This document shows, one piece after another, positions 45,436 to 57,899 of a stretch of DNA of 64,000 bases. The DNA comes from Caprella mutica. Its lineage: Eukaryota; Arthropoda; Malacostraca; Amphipoda; Caprellidae. Location: NCBI GenBank assembly GCA_947561585.1, contig CANNZV010000924.1:1-64000 (forward strand), in the 5' to 3' direction. Both the position numbers and the translations under genes were made by a program. Positions within the stretch are counted from its first letter, which is position 1, and every line of letters begins with the position of its first letter. The notes under the pieces were generated by a model. The model was not told where the DNA came from, did not search any database, and saw only the letters and a program-made list of their open reading frames with translations.

Positions 45436-46255
45436 ATCATAATCTCTCATTGTCACCTCAATTTTTTATTGCCCACCATAATCTTTCATTGTCCACCATA
45501 ATCTTTAATTGCCCACCATAATCTTTCATTTTCCACCATAATCTTTTATTGTCCACCATAATCTTTAATTGCCCACCATAATCTTTCATTGCCCACCATG
45601 ATATTTCATCGCCCACCATAATCTTTCATTGCCCATCATAATTTTTCATTGTCCACCCAAATTTATCATTGCCCACCATAATGTTTCATTGCCCACCAAA
45701 ATCTTTCATTGTCCACCCTAATTTTTAATTACCCACTATAATTTTTCATTGCCCACCATAATCTTTCATTGTCCACCATAATCTTTCATTGCCCACCATA
45801 ATCTTTCATTGTCCACCATAATCTTTCATTGTCCACCCTAATTTTTCATTACCCACTACAATCTTTCATTGCCCACCATAATCTTTCATTGCCCACCATA
45901 ATCTTTCATTGCCCATCATAATCTTTCATGGCCATTCATAATCTTTCATTGCCCACTATAATCTTTCATTGCCAACCATAATCATTCATTGCCCACCATC
46001 ACAATTTCTCGTTGCCCACCATAATCTTGCATTGCCCATCATAATCTTTCATTGCCAACCATAATCATTCATTGCCCACCATAATCTTTCATTGCCCATC
46101 ATAATCTTTCATCGCCTACCATAATCTTTCATTGACCACGTACCATAATCTTTCATTGAATGATTATGGTGGGCAATGAGAGATTGTGATGGGCAATGCA
46201 AGATTATGGTGGGCTTTGAAAGATTATGGTGGGCAATGAGAGATTCTGATGGTAT
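45436..46255. repeat. 20-bp minisatellite with a strand switch
   Basis: About 35 copies of CATTGCCCACCATAATCTTT run in one orientation to about 46157. The last five copies (46158-46250) are in the opposite orientation (AGATTATGGTGGGCAATG), so the array ends in a hairpin-capable inverted block. Confidence 0.95.
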
Positions 46256-47107
46256 AATCTATCATAATCTATCATTGTATAATCAATCATAAACTTTGGA
46301 TTATAATATCGTTATTTATGGACGTTTCAACTAGGATTTTTATTTTGATCATTAGTTTATACAAGGAAAAAAATAATATCAAAACATAATTTGCCCAAAC
46401 TCGAACCACTACAGTATGTTGTATTATGTAGTTTCAATTTTTAAATTGATTAAATTTTAGCAGACTTATCTATATAATATTATATACTTTCAATTCGACT
46501 AACTTATGTTTTATATTTAAGTCATTCAAATCATCATTTGACATATTAACTACTACATATTAATTCATTATTATTTGCTCTAATTAAATAAAAACATTAA
46601 TAGAAAAGATAATACTGTTCACTATTGTTTCGTGTAAATAAGATTAGTGCATAATTTCCTGCAGAATGTTTGAATATTTGTTGAGAATAATAATTCTCAT
46701 TAGAATTAAGTAGGAAGGAAGAGTTGTAAGTTTTTATTGTCATCTTTGATATGGAGAAATGCGAAATAAATTACTTTGGAATAAAGACAAATAAATAAAT
46801 GTACAATAGCATTTTTAGTTCAGAATAATAATAGTATTGATTGATTAACATAGAGGGAAAATATCAATTAGGATATCATCAAATTATTGTGCTCTTTAAT
46901 TTCATTGATAAAAATACGTAATTAGATTGTACCTAAATCTGTCAAAATATAGATTGAGAAGCTTTAGTCCATTAAGGAAAGCATCTGTAGCAAATATGTT
47001 CAGTTAAACCTTTCAAAACAAATTCTGTGGACTGAAAAACAAAATCATAAAATCTGACCAGAGAAATATACAGAAAAAAGAAATAAAAGTTAATATCTCG
47101 ATCACTA
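46256..47107. other. AT-rich spacer
   Basis: I see no gene or repeat; it is the left flank of the 13-kb element. Confidence 0.4.
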
Positions 47108-47117
47108 CCCAAGCAGC

Positions 47118-47945
47118 AAATCAACGTCGTCACGATGTTGGCTGAGCATCGTTTCTTGGTTGTCTGAACGTTGGTACAACATCAGTTTTCAACGTTGTCT
47201 GATTGTCGGTTTTTGGAAAAAAAATACGACGTCGAAAGACAACATTCGAACAACGTTGGTTGCCAACCTTATGTTTGTTTTCCGACATCTGTACAATGTT
47301 GATACAATGACAAAACAACGTCGTCACGATGTTGGCTGAGCATCGTTTCTTGGTTGTCTGAACGTTGGTACAACATCAGTTTTCAACGTTGTCTGATTGT
47401 CGGTTTTTGGAAAAAAAATACGACGTCGAAAGACAACATTCGAACAACGTTGGTTGCCAACCTTATGTTTGTTTTCCGACATCTGTACAATGTTGATACA
47501 ATGATAAAACAACGTCGTCACGATGTTGGCTGAGCATCGTTTATTGGTTGTATGAACGTTGGTACAACATCAGTTTTCAACGTTGTCTGATTGTCGGTTT
47601 TTGGAAAAAAATATGACGTCGAAAGACAACATTCGAACTACGTTGGTTGCCAAACTTATGTTTGGGTTCCGACATCTGTACAATGTTGATACAATGACGA
47701 AACAACATCGTGCCAATGTTCGATTACGACTTTGTTTAGACATTAAAACACAAGGTTAAAACTACGTTGTTAATTCAACGTTGAAACAATGTTGTTTCGT
47801 CATTTCCAAACGACACTGTTACAATGTTGAAACAACATAGTGCCAACGTTCGACTGCGACGTAGGATAGACATAATTTGACAAGGTTAATACAACGTTGC
47901 TACCCAACGTTGAAACATTGTTGTTTCATCATTTTCAAACGAGGC
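47118..47945. repeat. 194-bp tandem repeats at the left end of the 13-kb element
   Basis: Near-identical units start near 47122, 47316 and 47510, with CAACGTCGTCACGATGTTGG and GACGTCGAAAGACAACATTC. Shorter diverged units (AACAACATCGTGCCAATGTT, CAAGGTTAATACAACGTTGC) follow to 47945. The paired 65-aa minus ORFs at 47130 and 47324 are repeat copies and not genes. Confidence 0.9.
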
Positions 47946-48405
47946 CCACGAAGCAAAAATTATTAGGACAATATTGCCCCAATATTGTGTCAATATTGGG
48001 GAATATCATACACAATATTGCCTCAATATCAACTCTACAGAAAGGGAATATCAAAACAGTTATCCCCTTGTTAACAAGGGAATGAAAATATGAAAGTGAA
48101 TGGATATTCCCTCGATATCAAGGGGAACAAGAGGGAATAAAAATATAAATATTCCCTGGATATCAAGGGAACAGAAAGGGAATATCAAATCAGTTATCCC
48201 CTCATTAACAAGGGAATAAAAATATGAAAGTGAATGGATATTCCCTCGATATCAAGGGGAACAAGAGGGAATTAAAATATAAATATTCCTGGAATCTTCC
48301 CTAGGGGAAGAGAAAGGGAATATCAAAACAGTTATCCCCTCATTAACGAGGGAATGGAAATATGAAAGTGAATGGATATTCCCTCGATTTCAAGGGGATG
48401 CATGT
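47946..48405. repeat. Tandem units of about 135 bp rich in AAGGGAATA / TATTCCCTT
   Basis: It starts with CACGAAGCAAAAATTATTAGGA-like sequence and CAATATTGCCCCAATATTG palindromes. Two full units and one partial then follow, each with GGGAATATCAAAACAGTTAT, GAATGGATATTCCCTCGATA and TATCAAGGGGAACA. The units are full of short inverted repeats. The first bases resemble the CCCA-type termini and could mark another, half-lost element. Confidence 0.75.
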
Positions 48406-49430
48406 AATGCTTGTTGCAATACTTACACTTATCAAGTGAAATATATCAAGAGATGTGTGATTTCATGAAGAAACTGCTAGTAGTTCAGTTAAGAGATGTA
48501 CACAAATAACAACAGACAAGGTACCATGGATCTCAATAGGTTACATCATGAGCACCAAGGCTGTTAATCATTGAATGTGCATCATCTTACATTTATCTCT
48601 CCTGCAGTAGGACTATCGATGTCATATCAAGGTGTCGATAAGATGTAGCTACATTCGCCATTCTATTTGCTGTTGAGTGGGGTGGAGCAGCCATGCTGAT
48701 GGGTGTTGAGAATACAGACATCAAGGATCATAACTGAAATAAAAAGGATAATTAACATTTAGATCTTCATTAAGGATTAAAATAGAAATTAAGTAGTACA
48801 AGGAGCATTTCCACCAACACCTTACACATGCAAAATAATTTAAACTGTTATCACTATTCAAATGAATAGAAGTATTTAATAAAAACAAAATGTATTTCAT
48901 CTGTATAAGTAAATTGAATAATTACAAGAAACGTTAACAGACATTGCAAAACGCATTCAGTCGTTTAGATTAGACATAGCCCAGACTATAATTCATGGTA
49001 AATTCCACCAACTGTGACTTGTAAATGGAATTTTTTCCCTTTAAGAGTAATATTCTAGCTAAGTCAAGTGGAATTTTAGCTATGTTGATTGGTAAAGTAA
49101 TTATTAATTATAAATCAAAGGAGGATACAGACATCATAAAGTCCTTGGATAAGTAATAAGAATAGCTAATTTAGGATTCCCCCAAATGGTTTTCAGTTTC
49201 CCACTTTGGAGGAAACCTACTTTGATAAACCCTGAACAGCATATAAACAAAATTTTGATTTCATACATTTATATACATAAAAATACAATTATATTAATGA
49301 CTAATATTATATAATGATAGCTACTTGAATTAATAAATTAATCATAAGTTCACCAATAAGCAATAGCTAGGCATAAAAATCAGACAATTTCTTTGATAAT
49401 CTAACTGATTGAAAGATATTTGTATGTGAA
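48406..49430. other. Spacer with a possible minus-strand exon
   Basis: The minus strand shows an acceptor-like TATTTCAG before 48733 and an open phase ending in a stop at 48663-48665 (VMILDVCILNTHQHGCSTPL and three more residues). It is compatible in phase with the donor at 53420, but nothing identifies it, and another frame is open too. No other gene signal is visible. Confidence 0.15.
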
Positions 49431-50710
49431 AAAAAACAGACCGATAGTTAATTAAATAACTTCCAATGTTGCAAAAAAGAACAGACTAATCGTAAATTAA
49501 GTAGAGATGCACCAATACCATATTAGTAACCGATACCAGTACCAAGTAGCTACAGTCACTTTAGAATTCTGGTAACCGACACCAATACCAAGTCTGATAC
49601 CAGTTACTTTTTAAAAGTATAATACAGTTAATTAATTAACTTCCAATGTTGCAAAAAAGAATGGACTGATAGTAAATAAGTAGATATGCACCGATATCAT
49701 ATTAGTAACCGATACCAGTGCCAATTACAGTTACTTTAAAATTCTGATAACCGATACCAATACCAAGTCCAATACTAGATACTTTTTAAAAGTATAATAC
49801 AGTTAATTAATTAACTTACAATGTCGCAAAAAGAACGTACTGATAGTAAATTAAGTAGATATTCATCTATTCCATATTAGTAACCGATACCATTACCAAT
49901 TACAGTTACTTTAAAATTCTGGCAACCGATACCAATACCAAGTTGATACCAGATACTTTTTAAAAGTATAATACAGTTAATTAATTAACTTCCAATGATG
50001 CAAAAAAGAATGGACTGATAGTAAATTAAACAACTTCCAATGTTGCAAAAAAGAACAGACTAATCGTAAATTAAGTAGAGATGCACCAATACCATATTAG
50101 TAACCGATACCAGTACCAAGTAGCTACAGTCACTTTAGAATTCTGGTAACCGACACCAATACCAAGTCTGATACCAGTTACTTTTTAAAAGTATAATACA
50201 GTTAATTAATTAACTTCCAATGTTGCAAAAAAGAATGGACTGATAGTAAATAAGTAGATATGCACCGATATCATATTAGTAACCGATACCATTACCAATT
50301 ACAGTTACTTTAAAATTCTGGCAACCGATACCAATACCAAGTTGATACCAGATACTTTTTAAAAGTATAATACAGTTAATTAATTAACTTCCAATGATGC
50401 AAAAAAGAATGGACTGATAGTAAATTAAATAACTTACAATGTTGCAAAAAGAACAGACTGAGAGTAAATTAAGTAACTTCCAATGTTGCAAAAAGAATGG
50501 ACTGATAGTAAATTAAATAACTTACAATGTTGCAAAAAGAACAGACTGAGAGTAAATTAAGTAACTTCCAATGTTGCAAAAAGAATGGATTGATATTATC
50601 TAAATTGAGTAATTTACAAAGTCAAATTACAATGTTGCAAAAAAAGAACAAACTTGGTTACTTGTTAAAAGATAATTGACTGCAATAAAAGAATGGACTG
50701 AAAGTAAATA
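49430..50710. repeat. Array of about 179-bp units (GTAACCGATACCA) with 44-bp tail units
   Basis: Landmarks GTAGAGATGCACCAATACCA or variants start near 49501, 49680, 49855, 50075 and 50254. The blocks from about 49440 and from about 50010 are nearly the same, giving a 574-bp higher-order duplication. From about 50400 only the tail unit (AACTTCCAATGTTGCAAAAA, AGAATGGACTGATAGTAAAT) is repeated. Confidence 0.85.
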
Positions 50711-50839
50711 TATAAAGGAAAACACCAAATTAATCTGTAAATATATGAATGATCAAAATAGAATATTTCTGAAGTTTAGTTCAATCTTCCCAAATATCAG
50801 TTGAAATGATCATCAAATCATTCAAATGCACACTGGCTT

Positions 50840-53215
50840 CAGTATTCAAAAATCCAGTCTGTATTTGGTGCACAGAACTCCTCTGACTTTTTCAAAAATC
50901 TGAGAAATAGCTGCCAACATTTTTCATCAATTGGTGACTGGTCTAGTCCTCCAACATTTTTCCAGTTTCCCCTTCAAAAATTAATGATAATATACTTGAA
51001 TTTATCATCAAATACAATTTGGTGTATTTGGTGCACAAAATCCCACTGACTTTTTTTAAAAAGGTTAAAAAATTCACTAAGAATTTGCAATAATTTTAAT
51101 TTGGCTGATCTAACCTAAATCCAGTCTATATTTTATGGTAAATTTCATCGATATGTCAGTAGAATTCCAGACTGGCGACTGCAGGAACTGGTAAACTGTT
51201 CTCCAAGAAATCCTCTATATTATAATATTTAGACTTTTTCTCAGTAGAAATGTAAAATACATGTAAATATAGGAGGAAATTAGGAATTGTTCGCATAGAA
51301 AATGTTAAAAACATCCCATATTCTGCAGACTGGGGTCATCGTCACTAGAATTTAGCCCCTTTGAAAATAATATTCTGGCAGAGTCGCCCGCCGCCAAGTA
51401 AAATAGCATCTCTCATAAACTCGCCATTTGTCTCTCCAGCTCTCTCCAAAATTCAACAAATTCTCTCCAAAATGATAAATTTTTCATAAATTCTCTCCAA
51501 AATAACATTGTAGTCCATGTTTCAAGGTGTGGCAGGAAAGTCACAAGTTTAGTGAGAAAATGGAACAAGGTCGCCACATTTAAGATAATTTAAAGGAGAA
51601 ATTTGACTCTCTACTAAAGATTTTACACTTGGAAACATCATTGTGCAGTTTATGCTCTTAGTCTGATGCATGTGCATCTCTTGAGACTGTTTTGGGAGTG
51701 ATTTAATCGCTTTTTACATGTTTTTCAACTCATTTAAACCCTCAAAAGTTGCCAATATACTGGCAAGTGCCAAGTGGCGACTTTGTCCATACTTTAAAAC
51801 ATGTATTGTAGCATAGGAGAAAAATAGATAAAACTCGCCATTTGCAATTGAAGGGCTCAAAATAACTGTCACAAAATCGCCATTAAAATGGCGAGTTTGG
51901 ACATGCTTTATTTTATTAGCTACTTGGAAAGTTGGTAGATCTCTATAATTATTATTTAACTTCTATTCTAATTGGTATCATGGATACCAATTGAAATAAA
52001 AGTTGAATAATGATTATTATATAAAGATTTTTACGTGTTTGAAAATATGGAATCGTGCGATAACACGGAACTTACCCACCCTAATAACTATTTATTCCTA
52101 TGTTAGAATGTTAGGTACCATTCATTACGGTGGATAGATTGAGAAAATCTTGGTGGATCAGCTGAATTAGTCAATTAGCTACTGGAAATTTATGTTGGAT
52201 TTTTTCAGTTTTTTTAAAAGTCAGTGTCTCAGTGAGATTTTGTGAACCAAATACAGATCAAGATTCGGGATCAACCAACATTTTCTTTATTAATCCACCA
52301 ACAATTAATGGTATCATTATATCATAGGAATAAACTAATTTGTATTTGGTGCACAAAATCCCACTGACTTTTTCAAAAAAGCTGAAAAAATCCACCATAA
52401 ATTTCCAGTAATTTGGCTGATCCACCAACATTTTCACAATTTATCCATCAAAAATTAATGGTAACATAGGAATAAATAGCTAAAAATCAAAAGACTTTGT
52501 CACAATATTATTTTTAAAGGGGAAAAAATTCCACCGAAATACAGACTGGGGAACTAAATAGGTATAGCTAAAAATCCACCACCTTGGGTCTGGGACCTTG
52601 GCTAGAATATTATTATCAGACACAGAGGGGAAAAATTCTGAAAAAATACATTCTGACCTAAATTCTAGGAATAATTAGTAGAGTTCATCGCCAAGTCCCG
52701 GTCTGTATTTGGTGCAAAAAATTCCACTGACTTATAACAGAAAGCACCTATTTTTCGGTGGAATTTACCACGAAATACAGACTGAGAGTCTGGGCCAAGC
52801 CCAAATACAGACCGAGTTTTCATCTAAGTTAGCCTATCAAATTTAATTCAGAGTTCAGATTGCCAAATACAGACTGAGTAATGGAAAAATTATGAATTTA
52901 TAAGAGTATGGAAGCAAGACCCAGATTGTATTTGGTGGTAAATTTCAAAGATATCTCGAGAGATAGCTTCAATTTCTCTAATAAAAAAATTCCTGCAATG
53001 ATGGAGGATATTTAGCTAGGTAGATATTAGGTAATTCATATGCCTAGGTATTACCATTAATTTTTGGAGGAGAAACTGGAAAAATGTTGAAGGACTAGGT
53101 ACCTAGACAAATTGATGAAAAATGTTGGCAGCTACCTACCTATTTACTACCTATCAGATTTTTGAAAAAATCAGAGTAGTTCAGTGCACCAAATACAAAC
53201 TGGAGCAAGACACAT
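50840..53215. repeat. Large imperfect inverted repeat with dispersed CAGACTGTATTTGG motifs
   Basis: About 50850-50985 (GTCTGTATTTGGTGCACAGA, GCTGCCAACATTTTTCATCA) recurs in the opposite orientation at about 53035-53210. Further direct copies (GTATTTGGTGCACAAAATCC, CACTGACTTTTT) occur near 51020 and 52340. Shorter AAATACAGACTG motifs occur many times between 52540 and 52930. It is probably an old element with inverted ends. A 51480-51910 segment matches 13650-13850 in reverse. No coding frame is seen. Confidence 0.6.
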
Positions 53216-53419
53216 ACACACATTTAACTAGTACACTGAATAGGTTACAGGTATGATGATGATGGTATGTATCACCGTATCATGACTGCTTATTTATCTG
53301 GTTGATCTGAAAAATTTGTGGAACACCTCTCTGAAAGGTGTTCATTCAATGAGTGCACATCAACATTATTTTCAGTGTTGTTTTCATAATATTCTCACTT
53401 TGTTCAATGACAGGGTTAC

Positions 53420-53537
53420 CTATTGTCTTGGGAGTCCGAGGACAGACCGAGAAGAGAGGAAGAGCATTTTCATTTAAAAGTTCACTTGCAAAGTCACTAC
53501 AAGATTTTTTTATTTTATAATAGTTCCTAAGAGACAT
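53420..53537 (-). CDS. Candidate first coding exon on the minus strand
   Basis: An ATG at 53537 opens a frame reading MSLRNYYKIKKSCSDFASEL, LNENALPLFSVCPRTPK, then TI, to a donor-like AATAG/GTAACC at 53420/53419 (39 codons plus one base). If unspliced, the frame runs to 53346. Upstream on the same strand, a TATA box and an initiator sit at canonical distance from each other, and a 5' leader of about 100 bases follows. A basic, hydrophilic N-terminus is common in transposon-encoded proteins, but I do not recognise the family. Being inside the 13-kb element, it may be that element's own gene. Later exons are not identified. Confidence 0.35.
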
Positions 53538-53636
53538 AATTGCTTTTTAAATATTTTTTCTAGGTTTTAACACAAGAAGTTTTGTAGCAGATGAAGTAAC
53601 ACAGATCGAAATGATTCACATTGATCTCGGCTGAAA

Positions 53637-53675
53637 ACTGAACGCTATTTCGAAAAGCGGGAAAACGGTTATAAA
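53637..53675 (-). promoter_or_regulatory. Candidate core promoter (TATA box and initiator)
   Basis: On the minus strand, TTTATAA (53675-53669) lies about 30-36 bases before an arthropod-type initiator TCAGT (53641-53637; +1 at about 53639). The ATG of the candidate exon follows about 100 bases downstream. A diverged copy of the upstream part (GTGTTGC...CAATATC) lies at about 53900. Confidence 0.35.
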
Positions 53676-54092
53676 GCGGTGTTGCCATTCCACTGTTTAT
53701 AGCATAAGAAATGTCGCAATCTACAGTTGAATAATAATTTTCTAATGACAGAGAGAAAACAAAAGAATAATATCTACGTATATTAAAAATAAATATAGTT
53801 TATATTCATTTGGATTTATAATTGTTATTTATTCTGTCATGTTTCACCCTATTTTTTCCGAAAACTAACACTGACTGTAAATTGCAGGAATTCGGATAGG
53901 TTAGCAGTGTTGCAGCTTCATTGTTTTTAAACAAAGAAATGACGCAATATCCCTTTTTGAATAATTGTATAACAAAACAGGTACCTAAAGAAATAAAAAA
54001 AGATGTATACGTTAATTATCTAGTTGTTATTTATTAACTATTATTTTTAAATATTACCTATCTGATAATTTAGTTTCAGCTATTATATTTCA

Positions 54093-54545
54093 AGAGTCAC
54101 TGTGATGATGTACTATCAGAGAAAAGAGTCACTGTGATGATGTACTATCAGAGAAAAGAGTCACTTTGATGATGTACTATCAGAGAAAAGAGTCACTGTG
54201 ATGATGTACTATCAGAGAAAAGAGTCACTGTGATGATGTACTATCAGAGAAAAGAGTCACTGTGATGATGTACTATCAGAGAAAAGAGTCACTGTGATAA
54301 TGTACTATCAGAGAAAAGAGTCACTGTGATGGTGTACTATCAGAGAAAAGAGTCACTGTGATGGTGTACTATCAGAGAAAAGAGTCACTGTGATGGTGTA
54401 CTATCAGAGAAAAGAGTCACTGTGATGATGTACAATCAGAGAAAAGAGTCACTGCGATGGTGTACTATCAGAGAAAAGAGTCACTGTGATGATGTACTAT
54501 AAGAGAAAAGAGACCATGTGATAATGTACTATCAGACTACTAGAA
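54093..54545. repeat. 32-bp tandem repeat, about 14 copies
   Basis: The unit is GAGTCACTGTGATGATGTAC plus TATCAGAGAAAA, highly homogeneous, with GATGG variants clustered in the middle. Confidence 0.95.
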
Positions 54546-54673
54546 TCGCATCACTATAAAGTACCGTATGTTAAAATGCTGTTGTAAAATTACATAATAA
54601 AATCAAGTAAGTTCTCCTTGCTTACTAATGCCTGTCAGATCTTCTACTAACGTTATTAAATGATATATTATAT

Positions 54674-57143
54674 CCCAACAAACATATGAATGTCGATTCG
54701 ATGCCGTTTGCTGTCGAATTCGTAGCGCTAACGGTGGGTATCGACTTAGCAACCATTTCGACTCATAGTAGATATCAGAATGTCTGTTTCTAAATGATAT
54801 CTGAATTTACACTCCGAGTAGAAACACGAAAACCTATTCATGGTTTTAACAGCATCATCTTGACGTCAGCATGTCTGTTTCCAAACGATATATGAATTTA
54901 TACTTCGACCAGAAGTGCGAAAACCGATACGTAGTTTTAAAAAATCGTTTCAAATTTGGAAATTCATTTTCTTATCTTCCTGTTTTATAATACGTATAGA
55001 AATGTAAGAATAATTTCTATTCAATTGGATTGTAGCTTTCTATATAACATATGTAGTGCTCCCTTTAAACTATTCCCAATAATTAATACACTTATAGGGG
55101 ACTACGGCAGTTGTAAGTTTACGATTGAGCATTGGCACGCTGGTGCGATTGTGAACTGGATCAACGAAAAGTAAGCGATATTGGAACATCGGTTGTTGAA
55201 CAATGTTCCTCCAGTACTGTGAAAACGAAATGGATAACCAATCAAGTGATTTTTCGATGGCTGCATTTAATGTGATGAATCTATCTAAACTGCTTATTGT
55301 AAATAAGCCCGGAGGGGCTCCTGAAGCTGTCATTGGTGAATAGAAGAGAAGGGGGTGGCGTCCAAACTGTTGTAGTTTGGATTATGTATTGTCTATGTAT
55401 TTATATTTACCATGTATATAGTGTTTTTAACTCTCCATGCAGTTTAAGAGGATAGCGCTCTACAATTACGTACGAGGTCTTAGATTTTGTGTTAGGTAGG
55501 CTCGTAGATTTCATTTACTATCACCTCTCCTCTTCATTTCCCTCTTCCTTCCTTGAGTGCAGCCACATTACTAGGTAAGTGACAGCAATCACGGAGTAGC
55601 TTTTCAGCATCCATGAGCTTCGTGACTTTGTCCATCTAGCCACTTTCTTTTCTGACTGCTTCTTCCAGTCCCTTGTATTTCATTTCCTTTTGACGTCAGC
55701 GACATGGCCTCTGGTTAAACCTCTACTTAACGTCAATAATTAAAAGTTGGTGGGCTATTTAACATGTTCCATTTTAGAGTAAATTCTCTGTTATCGGACG
55801 GTTCCACATTTTCGAATATGTAAGAAATAAATATAATAATTATCATTATTAAATTCTTACCTAAATTGGTATCCATGATACCAGTACGTAAAATACAAGT
55901 TTAGAAATAGAAATTAATACATAAATAATTTTTCTACGTAAAATGCGGAACCCCATATCCGATAACTTGAGCTTTCACCTAGTGCCAAAAGCTGCAAATG
56001 AGACTATTAAAATTCAGTGATTCACATTATAGATCATCAAACTTAAAGTGATAATCAGACTCAATAAATCTATATATAATAACTACCTATTATTTAACTT
56101 TTATTTCAAATGGTATCATACCTTCAGCTATTATGTTACTAATTAAATAGTGGTTTAATAATAATGATTATATTTTCCTTTATCACGTGTTCAAAAAAAT
56201 ATAGACCCTATTAATAACTTGGAACATGTACCCTATTGCTAAAAATATTTCACAGAGCACAAAATTCCTGATTGTTCAATGAAACACAATTATATAAGTC
56301 AAAATATCAGACTAATTACTCAACTATTATGACCTATATTTACTGAGTGAGAGTTAATCTATGGTCAAATTTTAATTAATGCATTCATTACTTTGAACTT
56401 TCATCACAGAGCTTTCATCTTTATTCTAAGTCGTGGCCTCTAAACATTTTCTTTAATTTGAACTCATAGAGAACCAAATTTTCAAGGAGTTACAATTTTA
56501 TAAAAATATGACCAACTCATTACTATTTGTAATAAGAATAAGTTGTGATTTTGGTTATAAAAGCGGTGCTTGTATATATTGTTCTATTCACTTTAAAATA
56601 TCTTCAAGTATCTCCGGGTAGTTTAATATCAAAATTTTTTTAGTCAAATGCATTCACGGTGGCAAAGTGACAGAGCTACAGGCACGACGATGGTTGGACC
56701 CACGAACGATACCCGGACACGTCACTTCATTTCTTCCCATTTAATTTATATATAACATTATGTAAAATTAATCAAATTGATATGCATCTAAACGTACAGT
56801 ACGTTATATCATTGAAGTAAAGGTTTTCAATTTTAATTTATTTATTTATTGGATGCAAGTGGATATCGTTTCGAAGCATATTAGATATATAATTAGGCGT
56901 CTGTTCGATGGAGAATCCCTATGTATGTTGGATGTCGTAATTTATCTTTCTATTCAACGCTGTATAACGGTATCGCTTCGATGCCAAATATACTTGATGT
57001 GATGCGGTTTAGCGGTGCAAACGGATATCGGTTTGATGTCTACTTGATGTCACCATGTCTAATTTGTTACTGGTATTCGATGTCGGAAGAGAGGTTTCAC
57101 AGAGTCGTATAGACATCGAATAGATACATTCATGTTTGCTGGG
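54674..57143. mobile_element. CCCAACAAAC-ended element, 2.5 kb, nested in the 13-kb element
   Basis: The ends are CCCAACAAACATATGAATGT (54674) and, on the other strand, CCCAGCAAACATGAATGTAT (from 57143), flanked by AT on both sides (54672-54673, 57144-57145). Subterminal regions are rich in TCGATGTC / GATATC-type phrases: ATGTCTGTTTCTAAATGATA is repeated at 54780 and 54870, and TTCGATG and GATGTC recur through 56860-57120. The centre includes a segment at 55590-55740 that resembles 3790-3890. No transposase is recognised. Confidence 0.7.
55202..55342 (+). other. Small ORF with protein-like composition
   Basis: An ATG at 55204 opens about 46 codons reading MFLQYCENEMDNQSSDFSMA, AFNVMNLSKLLIVNKPG, then GAPEAVIGE, before a stop. 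It lies inside the CCCAACAAAC element. The residues look less random than neighbouring frames, but there is no recognisable domain; it could be an exon piece of a lost element gene. Confidence 0.2.
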
Positions 57144-57899
57144 ATGTTACTAGTGTATTTTCCCGTTAAAAATAACGTGTTTCAAAGTTTCAATTTTGGC
57201 TCTTAACCCGTTAAAAGTGTACTCTCTCATTGAAATAAAAACATAAGAATTAAATAATTAAATTTAATCCCGTGCGTATCATGATTACATTATTATTAAT
57301 AATTTTCAAAATATTTATATTTTTCTATAAACTCCAAAATGAAGAAAAAATTTCTCTGCATTATTATTATTTTAGCAGTCTGTATTCATGATACAGCTTG
57401 CCATAAAGAAATTTAATTGTTAGTTAATGTTTTTAGATAGGAGAAATTACGGACAAAAAAAAATATATAAATAAATAAATAAGCAAATAAGTAAATAAGT
57501 AAATAAATGTTTCTGGGGTTTTATTATATAGGTGGGATTTACATTACTAGTGTACCGGTGCCCGTCATAAATGACGGCATTTATTAAGTGCTCAAAATCT
57601 CACACTACAGTTTCTCACAAATAGATAATATTGTTCAATGGCAATTATATTTATAGTTGAAGCGTATACACTTTACTTATCTTCTTTATTTAAAAAAAAA
57701 AAACATTTATGTACAAAATCTCGTAGCCACTTTACGAATTTCATCTAAATGAACATTGATTATTATTTCTAAAGAAGTTACAAACAAAAAAAAATTATAT
57801 ATAAATCTTCACATATTGCTCTTTATTAAATAAGGGGATAAAACAGGCAATGTTCATCCGCTGTGTCATAGAATTGGTGAATGAACAATATAATTCACA
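57144..57899. other. AT-rich spacer with a short simple repeat
   Basis: AAATAAATAAGTAAATAAGT-type sequence lies at 57462-57508. A small palindrome, TGCCCGTCATAAATGACGGCA-like, lies at 57558-57578. No gene is recognised. Confidence 0.5.

Noticed and set aside
47130..47521. Duplicate 65-aa ORFs 194 bp apart
   Set aside because: They are copies of the 194-bp subterminal repeat; the frame is not conserved in the third unit.
48663..48733. Terminal exon matching the donor at 53420
   Set aside because: Phase fits, but a 5-kb repeat-filled intron, a very short product and no homology make this too weak to claim as a gene model.
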